Positions 1 to 6,285 of a DNA stretch of 10,369 bases are shown here, piece by piece. The notes under the pieces were generated by a model. That model made no database searches. It was not told where the DNA came from and saw only the letters and a program-made list of their open reading frames with translations. Source of the DNA: CF-96 sp036269455 (GTDB taxonomy: Bacteria; Chloroflexota; Dormibacteria; Aeolococcales; Aeolococcaceae); assembly GCA_036269455.1 (NCBI GenBank), contig DATARS010000195.1:1-10369 (forward strand), read 5' to 3'. The position numbers and the translations under genes are program-made. The stretch's first letter is position 1, and every line of letters starts with the position of its first letter.

Positions 1-88
1 GCAGCACCGCCGCCACCGGCGCCTCGAGGCAGTGGCGGAAGCGGCAGCCGACACCCAGCCGGAGGCCGCTCCCGGTCATGTTCTCCAT
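1..88 (-). CDS. Partial gene: N-terminus of a probable transglutaminase-like family protein
   Basis: Only the first 29 codons are inside the window; the gene continues past the left edge. The frame from ATG at 88 (a second in-frame ATG lies at 79) reads MENMTGSGLRLGVGCRFRHC and then LEAPVAAVL. In 28 of 29 codons the third base is G or C, which strongly supports real coding sequence. The pattern of a short leader, then L-x-V-G-C-x-F, then an acidic/proline strand followed by small hydrophobics, resembles the beta-strand N-terminal domain that precedes the transglutaminase-like Cys-His-Asp domain in bacterial proteins. No catalytic residue is visible because the domain is cut off, so the family call rests on a short similarity recalled from memory. 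A GGAG at 83-86 is too close to the ATG at 79 (3 bases) to be a good SD, so the start is not certain. The gene follows the ABC/DUF1905 operon with an 80-base gap. Confidence 0.5.
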   Translation of the reverse strand, partial: MENMTGSGLRLGVGCRFRHCLEAPVAAVL

Positions 89-168
89 CACATCATCATC
101 AACGCAGGAACGGGCACGTACTTTGTACCCGGCGTCCGACAGATGCCCGCCGCGGCTTGTGCGAGCGG

Positions 169-636
169 TCAGGGCCGCTCCTTGTGGCCGGCCTCGATGA
201 GGTCGACCATCTCGGCGATGCGCTGGGCCCGCACCTCCGGACGCCGCCTGGTGCCGTCGATCCAGCGCAGCCAGCCCTTTCGGTAGAAGGTCGCCAGCGC
301 CTCGAACCCCGCCCGTGCCCGGGGGCGCGCGTCCAGCGCGGCCACGATGTCCGCTGCCAGCTCGCCGGCCTGCGGTCCCTCGACCCGGATGGTCACCTCG
401 ACCGTGTCACCGTCGCCCAGGAGGCCTGCGCGCCCCGACCTCGGTCCCAGCGCGATCCGCCAGGCGCCGCCGCGCTCCACGAGCGCCCCTCGGAAGGTGA
501 GTCCATCGATGGTCCCGGCGACGTGATAGCGGTCACGGCGGCCCCAGGCCTCGGCCGGATCGAAGTCCAGCGGAATGGTCACCCCTCCCGAGGCGGTGCC
601 CTCCACCCGGCCGCTGAAGGTCCGCGGCTCCGCCAT
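169..636 (-). CDS. DUF1905 / YdeI-OmpD-associated family protein
   Basis: This is a 155-residue soluble protein with two parts. Residues about 5-85 fit DUF1905, a small beta-barrel-like domain: F-S-G-R-V near the start, a central F-R-G-A-L strand, and G-D-G-D-T-V-E-V-T near its end. Residues about 93-152 fit the helical YdeI/OmpD-associated (bacteriocin-protection-like) domain, with A-L-D-A-R-P-R-A-R-A-G-F-E-A-L, then W-L-R-W-I and R-A-Q-R-I-A-E-M-V-D-L-I-E-A-G. Biochemical function is unknown for this family. A longer frame exists upstream, but ATG at 636 is preferred because it overlaps the permease stop by one base (TGATG), a translational-coupling arrangement. It is the last gene of the exporter operon, so it is probably co-expressed with the exporter and may contribute to the same protective or export role. 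That role is an inference from position only. Confidence 0.85.
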   Translation of the reverse strand: MAEPRTFSGRVEGTASGGVTIPLDFDPAEAWGRRDRYHVAGTIDGLTFRGALVERGGAWRIALGPRSGRAGLLGDGDTVEVTIRVEGPQAGELAADIVAALDARPRARAGFEALATFYRKGWLRWIDGTRRRPEVRAQRIAEMVDLIEAGHKERP

Positions 637-1403
637 CAGGTCCGCCGAGGCGCCCACTGGAATCGGCGGACGGCGACGAACAGCCCCGCTGCGCCCCAGA
701 GCAGCACCTTCCACAGGTCGCTCCAGGGCACGCCCCGCAGGTCGTTGCTGGGGTCGAAGCAGTGGAAGACGGCGAGCGCGAGGGGGCGCATCGGGAACCA
801 GTTGGCGATGTGGGTGAGCACCGAGTTGGGGTCGAGGGGATAGAAGGTGCCGGAGATGAACAGCAGTGGCAGCACCACCGCGTTGGTGATCGCCGGCGCG
901 GCCTCGGCGTTGGGGATGAGCGCGCTGAGCGCGAGGCCGAGGGCGCAGAAGGACATGCCGCCGACCACCAGGGTGATGAGCAGCCCGCCGAGGTGGTGGG
1001 GCAGGTTGACCGAGTAGAAGACGTTGCCCGCGGCGGTGAGCAGCAGCGCGAGGATGGCGCTCACCACCGCGGAGGAGCCGATCACCCCGGCCATGAAGAC
1101 CCAGGGCGGCAGCGGGGTGCCGCGCACCCGCTTGAGCACGCCGGAGTCGCGGCGGATGGTCATGGTCATGCTGATGTTGGTCATGCAGGCGCCGATCACC
1201 CCGAAGGTGATGAGCGCCGGCACGTAGTAGGAGTTGTAGGGGATGCCGCCGAGGCTCTCGAGGCGGGCGCCGCGGTTCTGGGTCCCGAAGATGCCGAGGA
1301 ACATCAGCGGGAAGGCGAAGGCGAAGAAGGCGCTCGCCGGGTTGCGCCAGAAGGCGCGCTGCTCGTAGCCCACCTGGCGGAGCGCCATGGTCGCGTCGCT
1401 CAT
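636..1403 (-). CDS. ABC-2 type transporter permease
   Basis: This is a 255-residue inner-membrane protein with about six hydrophobic segments, the usual size and layout for the permease of a two-gene drug- or lipid-type ABC-2 exporter. Segments lie around residues 20-40 (with F-A-F-A-F-P-L), 55-80, 100-130, 138-163, 170-190 (L-P-L-L-F-I-S-G-T-F-Y-P) and near the C-terminus. The S-G-x-F-Y-P stretch followed by an N-W-F-P-M-R-P-L loop is typical of ABC-2 (DrrB/NodJ-like) permeases. A longer open frame extends to 2045 but overlaps the ATPase. The ATG at 1403 is chosen because it overlaps the ATPase stop as ATGA, so the two are translationally coupled. The transported substrate cannot be read from the sequence; by family it would be a hydrophobic compound, drug or polysaccharide. 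Confidence 0.9.
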   Translation of the reverse strand: MSDATMALRQVGYEQRAFWRNPASAFFAFAFPLMFLGIFGTQNRGARLESLGGIPYNSYYVPALITFGVIGACMTNISMTMTIRRDSGVLKRVRGTPLPPWVFMAGVIGSSAVVSAILALLLTAAGNVFYSVNLPHHLGGLLITLVVGGMSFCALGLALSALIPNAEAAPAITNAVVLPLLFISGTFYPLDPNSVLTHIANWFPMRPLALAVFHCFDPSNDLRGVPWSDLWKVLLWGAAGLFVAVRRFQWAPRRT

Positions 1404-2296
1404 GACTGCGGCGGCCGGGTGAGCTCGAGGTAGACGTCCTCGAGCGAGGGGCGGGTCACCTCCAGCCCGGGCAGCTCGAGGTCGCGCTGCAGCGCCCAGG
1501 AGGTGAGCTCGTGGAGGGTGCGCGTCGGCGTCGCCGTCTCGATCAGGGCGTGGCCGTCGACGGCCTGCGCGGTCAGGGGCAGGCTGCGGACGTCGACGCC
1601 ATCCGGCAGGACGAAGCGGATCCGCGCGGCGGCGACCTGGCGCCCGCCGAGGGTCTCCGGGCTGCCCTCGGCGACGACCTCGCCGCCGGCGATCACGCAG
1701 ATGCGGTCGGAGAGGTTCTGGGCCTCGTCCATGTAGTGGGTGGTCAGCAGCACGGTGCGGCCCAGGGTGCGGATGCCGCGGACGATCTCCCACGCGTCCC
1801 GCCGCGCCGAGGGGTCGAAGCCGGTGGTGGGCTCGTCGAGGAAGATGAGCTCGGGGTCGCCGATCAGCGCCAGGGCGAGGTCGAGGCGGCGCTGCTGTCC
1901 GCCGGAGAGGGTCTTGATCCGCGCGCCCGCCTTCTCGGTGAGGCCGACCAGCTCGAGCACCTCGCCGGGCCGCCGCGGCCGGGGGTAGTAGCCGGCGTAC
2001 ATCTCGAGCAGCTCGGTGGCGGTGAACGCCGCGGGCATGGCGCACTCCTGGAGCATGATCCCCACCCGCGCGCGCAGGGCCCGCCCCCCGTTCGCGGGGT
2101 CGACGCCGAGCACGGAGACGCTGCCGGCGTCGCGGCGGCGGTAGCCCTCGAGGATCTCCACCACCGTGGTCTTTCCCGCCCCGTTGGGGCCCAGCAGGCC
2201 GAAGACCTCCCCCTCTCCCACCTGGAAGCTCAGCCCCCGGACCGCCTCGACCGCCCCGTACGACTTGCGCAGACCCTCGACGGCGATCGCCGGCAC
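1400..2296 (-). CDS. ABC transporter ATP-binding protein (drug/lipid exporter type)
   Basis: This is a 298-residue ATPase that should power the permease encoded immediately downstream. All nucleotide-binding motifs are intact: Walker A GPNGAGKT at residues 36-43, Q-loop glutamine near 83, signature LSGGQQRR at 130-137, Walker B LIFLDEP at 150-156, and the switch histidine at 187 in TTHYMDEA. The TTHYMDEA stretch, with a C-terminal extension of about 75 residues ending P-S-L-E-D-V-Y-L-E-L-T, is characteristic of the DrrA/CcmA-like exporter ATPases. The start is a GTG at 2296, supported by a strong SD (GGAGG on the minus strand, 2303-2307) six bases upstream. The gene leads a three-gene operon (ATPase, permease, DUF1905 protein) and is divergent from the methyltransferase gene, so expression must start inside a 60-base gap. 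Substrate is not determinable. Confidence 0.95.
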   Translation of the reverse strand: MPAIAVEGLRKSYGAVEAVRGLSFQVGEGEVFGLLGPNGAGKTTVVEILEGYRRRDAGSVSVLGVDPANGGRALRARVGIMLQECAMPAAFTATELLEMYAGYYPRPRRPGEVLELVGLTEKAGARIKTLSGGQQRRLDLALALIGDPELIFLDEPTTGFDPSARRDAWEIVRGIRTLGRTVLLTTHYMDEAQNLSDRICVIAGGEVVAEGSPETLGGRQVAAARIRFVLPDGVDVRSLPLTAQAVDGHALIETATPTRTLHELTSWALQRDLELPGLEVTRPSLEDVYLELTRPPQS

Positions 2297-2356
2297 CCCG
2301 GTCCTCCGTATGCTCCCCGGTCGACGCCCGACACTCTACCGACCCCGGTGCGACCG
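2297..2356. promoter_or_regulatory. Divergent promoter region between exporter operon and methyltransferase
   Basis: Sixty bases hold the control signals for two divergent genes. Seen directly: a strong SD for the minus-strand GTG start (cctcc at 2303-2307 on the plus strand). A possible plus-strand -10 is tatgct at 2309-2314, four of six consensus bases. A possible minus-strand -10 is tagagt (reverse of 2333-2338), also four of six. No convincing -35 box was found for either. The two candidate promoters lie close together, so mutual interference or shared control is plausible but not shown. Confidence 0.3.
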
Positions 2357-3151
2357 ATGCCCGAGATCTACACCCACGGCCACCACGAGAGCGTCCTGCG
2401 CTCGCACCGCCGGCGCACCGCGGCGAACTCCGCCGCCTACGCGCTCGACCGGCTGACCCCGGGGGCCGACGTGCTCGACGTCGGCTGCGGCCCGGGGACG
2501 ATCACCGTCGACCTCGCCCGCCGGGTCGCCCCCGGCCGGGTGGTCGGGATCGACCGCGCCCCGGACGTGCTCGAGGCGGCGCGGCGCGACGCCGCCGGGG
2601 CGGCCGGCGTCGAGTTCGTCGAGGGCGACGTCTACGCGCTGCCCGTCGAGGACGCCGGGTTCGACGTCGTCCACGCCCACCAGGTCCTCCAGCACCTCGC
2701 CGACCCGGTGGCGGCGCTGCGGGAGATGCGCCGGGCCTGCCGGCCCGGCGGGGTGGTCGCAGCCCGCGACAGCGTCTACGCGGCGATGTCCTGGCACCCC
2801 GCCGACCCGCTGCTCGACCGCTGGCTCGACCTCTATCGCCGGGCGGCGATCGCCAACGGCGGCGACCCCGACGCCGGGAGGCGGCTGCTGAGCTGGGCGC
2901 TGGCGGCGGGGTTCTCCGAGGTGGTCCCCTCGGCCTCGGCCTGGTGCTTCGCCACCCCCGACGAGCGCGACTGGTGGGGTGGCATGTGGGCCGACCGGAT
3001 CGTCGCCTCGGCGCTCGCCACCCAGATGCGCGAGACCGGCCTCGCCACCGACGCCGAGCTGGGGGCGATCTCCGCCGCCTGGCGGCGCTGGGCAGCGGCG
3101 CCCGACGCCTGGTTCGGCATCCTCCACGGCGAGGTGGTCTGCGCCCCCTGA
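2357..3151 (+). CDS. Class I SAM-dependent methyltransferase (Methyltransf_11/25 type)
   Basis: This 264-residue protein has a complete N-terminal Rossmann-type SAM-binding fold. Motif I is VLDVGCGPGT at about residues 39-48. The acidic residue that contacts the ribose follows in V-V-G-I-D (D66). An F-V-E-G-D-V-Y-A-L-P stretch (about 87-96) fits motif II, and F-D-V-V-H-A-H-Q-V-L-Q-H-L followed by R-x-C-R-P-G-G-V-V fits the post-motif strands. The layout matches UbiE/Methyltransf_11-like enzymes acting on small molecules. The C-terminal half is rich in Trp and Ala and gives no substrate clue. ATG at 2357 is chosen. An in-frame GTG at 2348 would add three residues, and neither has a good SD. 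The gene is divergent from the ABC exporter, which may hint at handling of the same compound, but this is only proximity. Its stop lies in a hairpin shared with the convergent gene. Confidence 0.9.
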   Translation: MPEIYTHGHHESVLRSHRRRTAANSAAYALDRLTPGADVLDVGCGPGTITVDLARRVAPGRVVGIDRAPDVLEAARRDAAGAAGVEFVEGDVYALPVEDAGFDVVHAHQVLQHLADPVAALREMRRACRPGGVVAARDSVYAAMSWHPADPLLDRWLDLYRRAAIANGGDPDAGRRLLSWALAAGFSEVVPSASAWCFATPDERDWWGGMWADRIVASALATQMRETGLATDAELGAISAAWRRWAAAPDAWFGILHGEVVCAP

Positions 3152-3166
3152 GGGAGGTCCTCAGGG
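3146..3166. terminator. Bidirectional hairpin between convergent genes
   Basis: A perfect 8-base inverted repeat, CCCTGAGG at 3146-3153 and CCTCAGGG at 3159-3166, encloses a 5-base loop. Three more outer pairs (gcg/cgc) are possible across a two-base bulge. The methyltransferase TGA (3149-3151) lies in the left arm and the TGA of the convergent minus-strand gene (3161-3163) lies in the right arm, so one stem serves both transcripts. There is no T-run on either side, so it is not a classical intrinsic terminator. It may act as a T-less terminator or a 3' end stabiliser. Confidence 0.55.
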
Positions 3167-3772
3167 CGCAGCGGGCACCCCCGCGGGGAGGTCGGCGAGG
3201 AGCAGGCGGGCGTTCCAGACCCGGCGGATGCGCAGCCCGAACTCGACCCGCGCCTCCTCGCGCTGGGCGGCGAGCCGGGTCGCCGACAGGAGCATGTGCT
3301 CGCCGGTGTCCCAGGCGGTCGCCACCACACTGCGCGCGCCCGCCGGGTCGACGAAGAGCACCGCACCGAGGAATCCCGTGGTCTGGCCGAGGGGTGGCAC
3401 CACCCGCTCGCGGAAGTGTGTGATCGCCAGCGACACCTTGTCCGCGTCGACGCTGGTCTCGAGGACCCGCACCCAGCTGCCCTCGGTGGCCGCGGCGGCA
3501 CCCACCGACACCGCCACCAGCTGATGGTCGACGCTCACCTCTCGGAGGATCGGGTCGCAGATCCCGGTGATCGTCGATTCGGCGGCGGAGAGCTCGGTCG
3601 CCGTCGCCCAGTAGGTGGTGAGGATGACGGCGGCGGCGGCGGAGTCCTCGACCACCATGAGGCCGCGGTAGCCCTCGAGGTCGCGGAGCGCCCCGACCAG
3701 CCGGTCGCGCGCCTCCTGCAGGCCCGCGTCCCGGTCATGGCACCAGACGCCACGCGCGATCCTCGCGATCAT
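3161..3772 (-). CDS. Protein with two apparent ABM-like (dimeric alpha/beta barrel) domains
   Basis: This is a 203-residue soluble protein of unknown function. It appears to hold two ferredoxin-like halves. Residues about 1-90 begin M-I-A-R-I-A-R-G-V-W, then have a helix and L-E-G-Y-R-G-L-M-V-V-E-D, then V-I-L-T-T-Y-W-A-T and V-D-H-Q-L-V-A-V-S-V. Residues about 100-190 repeat the pattern with W-V-R-V-L-E-T-S-V, G-F-L-G-A-V-L-F-V-D-P-A-G-A-R-S-V-V-A-T-A-W-D-T and a last helix. G-[FY]-x-G-x-x-[FV] followed by a strand ending T-x-[YW] is how antibiotic-biosynthesis-monooxygenase-like and stress-responsive barrel domains usually look. Single-domain members form dimers, so a fused pair could fold as an internal dimer. 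No catalytic residue is identifiable. A longer frame begins at 3802, but ATG at 3772 has an SD (cctcc at 3781-3785) eight bases upstream and is preferred. Confidence 0.7.
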   Translation of the reverse strand: MIARIARGVWCHDRDAGLQEARDRLVGALRDLEGYRGLMVVEDSAAAAVILTTYWATATELSAAESTITGICDPILREVSVDHQLVAVSVGAAAATEGSWVRVLETSVDADKVSLAITHFRERVVPPLGQTTGFLGAVLFVDPAGARSVVATAWDTGEHMLLSATRLAAQREEARVEFGLRIRRVWNARLLLADLPAGVPAAP

Positions 3773-3818
3773 CCTCGCACCCTCCACCCCCACCGGCCAC
3801 ACGACCGGATCGGCATCA

Positions 3819-3845
3819 ATTACGCCCCGGAACAGGCGCTGTCAA
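3819..3845 (-). promoter_or_regulatory. Probable sigma-70 promoter of the ABM-like gene
   Basis: On the minus strand a perfect TTGACA (-35; plus-strand tgtcaa at 3840-3845) is followed after 15 bases by cgtaat (plus 3819-3824), four of six bases of a -10. A shift to taattg would give the ideal 17-base spacing but a poorer match. The implied start near 3812 leaves a leader of about 40 bases with the SD at 3781-3785. It lies in the 100-base gap after the E2 stop, so the gene can be expressed separately from the dehydrogenase operon. Confidence 0.5.
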
Positions 3846-3872
3846 GTCGCCGATGCTGAAGGCGTTGTGCAG

Positions 3873-5300
3873 CTAGCCGAGGATGCGATCGTCCATGGTC
3901 TGCAGCGTGTCACGAACCGTGCTGACGAAGCGGGTCGCCTGGAGTCCGTCGTTGATGCGGTGGTCGAAGGAGATGCTGAGGTTCATCATCGGCCGGACCG
4001 CGATGGCGTCGCCGGCCACCACCACCGGCCGCTTGACGATGCCGTCCATCACCACGATGCCGGCCTGCGGCTGGTTGATGATCGCCTGTGAGGTCACCGT
4101 GCCCAGCGCGCCGGCGTTGTTCAGGGTGAAGGTGCCGCCCTGGATGTCCTCGATCCGCAGCCTGCCGGCGGCGGCTCGGTCGCTGAGGTCGCGGGCGGCG
4201 GCGGCGAGGCCGGCGATGCTCAGCCGGTCGGCGTGGTGGATCACCGGCACCACCAGGCTGTCCTCGAGGGCGACGGCGATGCCGAGGTTGATGTCGCGCC
4301 TGAGCAGAATGCCCTCGGCGGTCCAGGTGGCGTTGAGCGTGGGGTGGCGGCGCAGCGCGCCGACCACCGCCTGGGCGACGAAGGGCAGGTAGGTGAGCTT
4401 CACCCCGGTGCTCTTCTCGAAGGCGGCGCGATGGCGCTCGCGCAGCCCGGCGACCGCGCTCATGTCGACCTCGACCATCACCCAGGCGTGGGGCGAGGTC
4501 AGGACGCTGCGGACCATGTGCTCGGCGATCGATTTCCGCATCGGGGTGAGCGGCACCGCAGTGTCGCCCTCGCCGGCGGCCGCCGCGGGGACCGCGGGCG
4601 CCGGGCGCGGAGCCGGGCCGGGGGCCGCGGCGGCGGGAGCCGGGGGCGCCGGCGCCGGGGCGGCGGTGGGAGCCGGGGCGGCGGCGGGAGCGGCCGCCTG
4701 GCTGTCGCGGCGCTGCACCCACTCGAGGATGTCCTTCTTGGTGATGCGTCCGCCGAGGCCGCTGCCGCTGAGCCGGCCGAGGTCGACGCCGTGCTCGCGA
4801 GCGAGCATCCGCACCGCCGGGCTGACGTGGAGGGCGCTGTCGGCCGGGGCCGAGGCCGCGATCGGCGCGGGCGCGGGAGCCGCGGCCACCGGGACCGGCT
4901 CGGCCATCGGCGCGGGCACGGGCTCCGCGGCGATCACCGGCTCGTGCCGGGGGGCCGGCGGCGGGGGCGGCGGTGGCGGCGCCGCTGTCGGGGCGGGCTC
5001 GGGCGCGCGCGCCGGCGCCGCCGCGGCGGGTGCGGACGTCACCGGGGCGGCGGCCGCCTCGTCGACGCCGCGGATGGTGCAGATCGCGCCGCCCACGGGG
5101 ACGGTCGCCCCCTCGGCGGCGATCAGCTCGCCCATCACCCCGTCGGACGGGGCGGGCACCTCGGCGTTCACCTTGTCGGTGATCACCTCGGCGATCGGCT
5201 CGTAGCGCTCGATCGTCTCGCCGGGCTGCTTGAGCCACTTCGAGATGGTGCCCTCGGTGACGCTCTCACCGAGCTGCGGCATCGTGACCGTGACCGCCAT
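3873..5300 (-). CDS. bkdC: Branched-chain 2-oxoacid dehydrogenase complex, E2 (dihydrolipoyl acyltransferase)
   Basis: This is the 475-residue core subunit, which carries the acyl group on a swinging lipoyl arm and transfers it to CoA. Residues 1-78 form one lipoyl domain, with the lipoylated lysine K43 in I-T-D-K-V-N-A-E. An Ala/Pro linker of about 80 residues follows, including a run of eight prolines. A peripheral-subunit-binding domain (E1/E3 docking) lies at about 158-196, with S-P-A-V-R-M-L-A-R-E-H-G-V-D and R-I-T-K-K-D-I. A second Ala/Pro linker comes next. The catalytic acyltransferase domain runs from about 250 to the end, with active-site H447 and D451 in S-F-D-H-R-I-N-D-G. A longer frame exists upstream, but ATG at 5300 overlaps the E1-beta stop by one base (TGATG) and begins exactly at the lipoyl domain. 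It is the last gene of the E1-alpha, E1-beta, E2 operon. The substrate could be branched-chain 2-oxoacids or pyruvate; the E1 subunits favour the former. Confidence 0.93.
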   Translation of the reverse strand: MAVTVTMPQLGESVTEGTISKWLKQPGETIERYEPIAEVITDKVNAEVPAPSDGVMGELIAAEGATVPVGGAICTIRGVDEAAAAPVTSAPAAAAPARAPEPAPTAAPPPPPPPPAPRHEPVIAAEPVPAPMAEPVPVAAAPAPAPIAASAPADSALHVSPAVRMLAREHGVDLGRLSGSGLGGRITKKDILEWVQRRDSQAAAPAAAPAPTAAPAPAPPAPAAAAPGPAPRPAPAVPAAAAGEGDTAVPLTPMRKSIAEHMVRSVLTSPHAWVMVEVDMSAVAGLRERHRAAFEKSTGVKLTYLPFVAQAVVGALRRHPTLNATWTAEGILLRRDINLGIAVALEDSLVVPVIHHADRLSIAGLAAAARDLSDRAAAGRLRIEDIQGGTFTLNNAGALGTVTSQAIINQPQAGIVVMDGIVKRPVVVAGDAIAVRPMMNLSISFDHRINDGLQATRFVSTVRDTLQTMDDRILG

Positions 5301-6283
5301 CAGTACGCCGCCAGGTCGCGCAGCGCCGCCTCGATCTTGGTGGTGTTGAGCATGTAGGCCTCCTCCAGCGGCGGCGAGAAGGGTACACCCGGTACCTCCG
5401 GACCTCCAAGCCGGCGCACCGGAGCGTCGAGGTACTCGAAGCAGTCCTCGGCGACGATCGCCGCCACCTCGGAGGCAACGCTCACCGCCAGGTTGGCCTC
5501 CTGGACGCAGAGCACCTTGCCGCACCTGCGCGCGCTGGCGACGATGGTGGCGCGGTCGAGGGGGCGCAGGCTGCGCAGGTCGACGACCTCGCACTCGAAG
5601 CCGTCGGCGGCGAGCGACTCGGCGGCCTCCAGGCAGAAGTGGGTCATCAGCCCGTAGGTGAAGACGGCGATGTCGCGACCCTCGCGACGCACCTCGGCGC
5701 GCCCCAGGGGAACGGTGTACTCGCCGTCGGGGACCTCGCCGCGGATCAGCCGGTAGCAGCGCTTGTGCTCGAAGTAGAGGACCGGGTCGGGGTCGCGGAT
5801 GGCGGCGCGGAGCAGCCCCTTGGCGTCCTGGGGGGTGCTCGGCACCACCACCTTGAGCCCGGGGATGTGGCAGAACATCGCCTCCAGCGACTGGGAGTGG
5901 TAGAGGGCGCCGTGGACGCCGCCGCCGAACGGCGCGCGCACCACCATCGGCACTCCGAAGCCGCCGTTGCTCCGGTAGCGCATCTTCGCCGCCTCGCTGA
6001 TGATCTGGTCGACGGCGGGGAGGATGAAGTCCTGGAACTGGATCTCGGCGATCGGCCGCAGCCCGTTGATGGCGGCGCCGATGGCGACCCCGACGATCGC
6101 CGACTCGGCGAGCGGGGTGTCGATGACGCGCTTCTCGCCGAACTCGGCGTGGAGCCCCTCGGTGGCCTTGAAGACGCCGCCCTTGACGCCCACGTCCTCG
6201 CCCAGGACGATGACCCGCGGGTCGCGGCGCATCTCGTCGCGCATTCCCTCGCGGATGGCCTCGATGTACGTCTTGACGGCCAT
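5300..6283 (-). CDS. bkdB: Branched-chain 2-oxoacid dehydrogenase E1 component, beta subunit
   Basis: This is a 327-residue protein, the usual length for E1-beta. With E1-alpha it forms the thiamine-diphosphate-dependent heterotetramer that decarboxylates the 2-oxoacid and loads the acyl group on E2. Visible family marks: V-I-V-L-G-E-D-V-G-V-K-G-G-V-F at about 24-38; D-T-P-L-A-E, whose E60 fits the glutamate that activates the TPP aminopyrimidine; A-A-K-M-R-Y-R-S-N-G (98-107); and H129 in Y-H-S-Q. The C-terminal transketolase domain includes V-D-L-R-S-L-R-P-L-D and a V-Q-E-A-N strand. ATG at 6283 follows the E1-alpha stop by two bases. A GTG at 6289 would instead overlap that stop (GTGA). The longer open frame reaching 7183 is the shadow of E1-alpha. 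All key residues are present, so this subunit looks functional. Confidence 0.95.
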   Translation of the reverse strand: MAVKTYIEAIREGMRDEMRRDPRVIVLGEDVGVKGGVFKATEGLHAEFGEKRVIDTPLAESAIVGVAIGAAINGLRPIAEIQFQDFILPAVDQIISEAAKMRYRSNGGFGVPMVVRAPFGGGVHGALYHSQSLEAMFCHIPGLKVVVPSTPQDAKGLLRAAIRDPDPVLYFEHKRCYRLIRGEVPDGEYTVPLGRAEVRREGRDIAVFTYGLMTHFCLEAAESLAADGFECEVVDLRSLRPLDRATIVASARRCGKVLCVQEANLAVSVASEVAAIVAEDCFEYLDAPVRRLGGPEVPGVPFSPPLEEAYMLNTTKIEAALRDLAAY

Positions 6284-6285
6284 CG

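Noticed and set aside
118..128. GTAC-TTT-GTAC inverted repeat upstream of the left-edge gene
   Set aside because: Only four pairs. It also forms a weak minus-strand -10 (tacaaa), but without a -35, so it is not called as a feature.
3910..5238. 442-codon minus-strand frame overlapping E2
   Set aside because: It is an Arg-rich out-of-frame shadow of the Ala/Pro linkers of E2.
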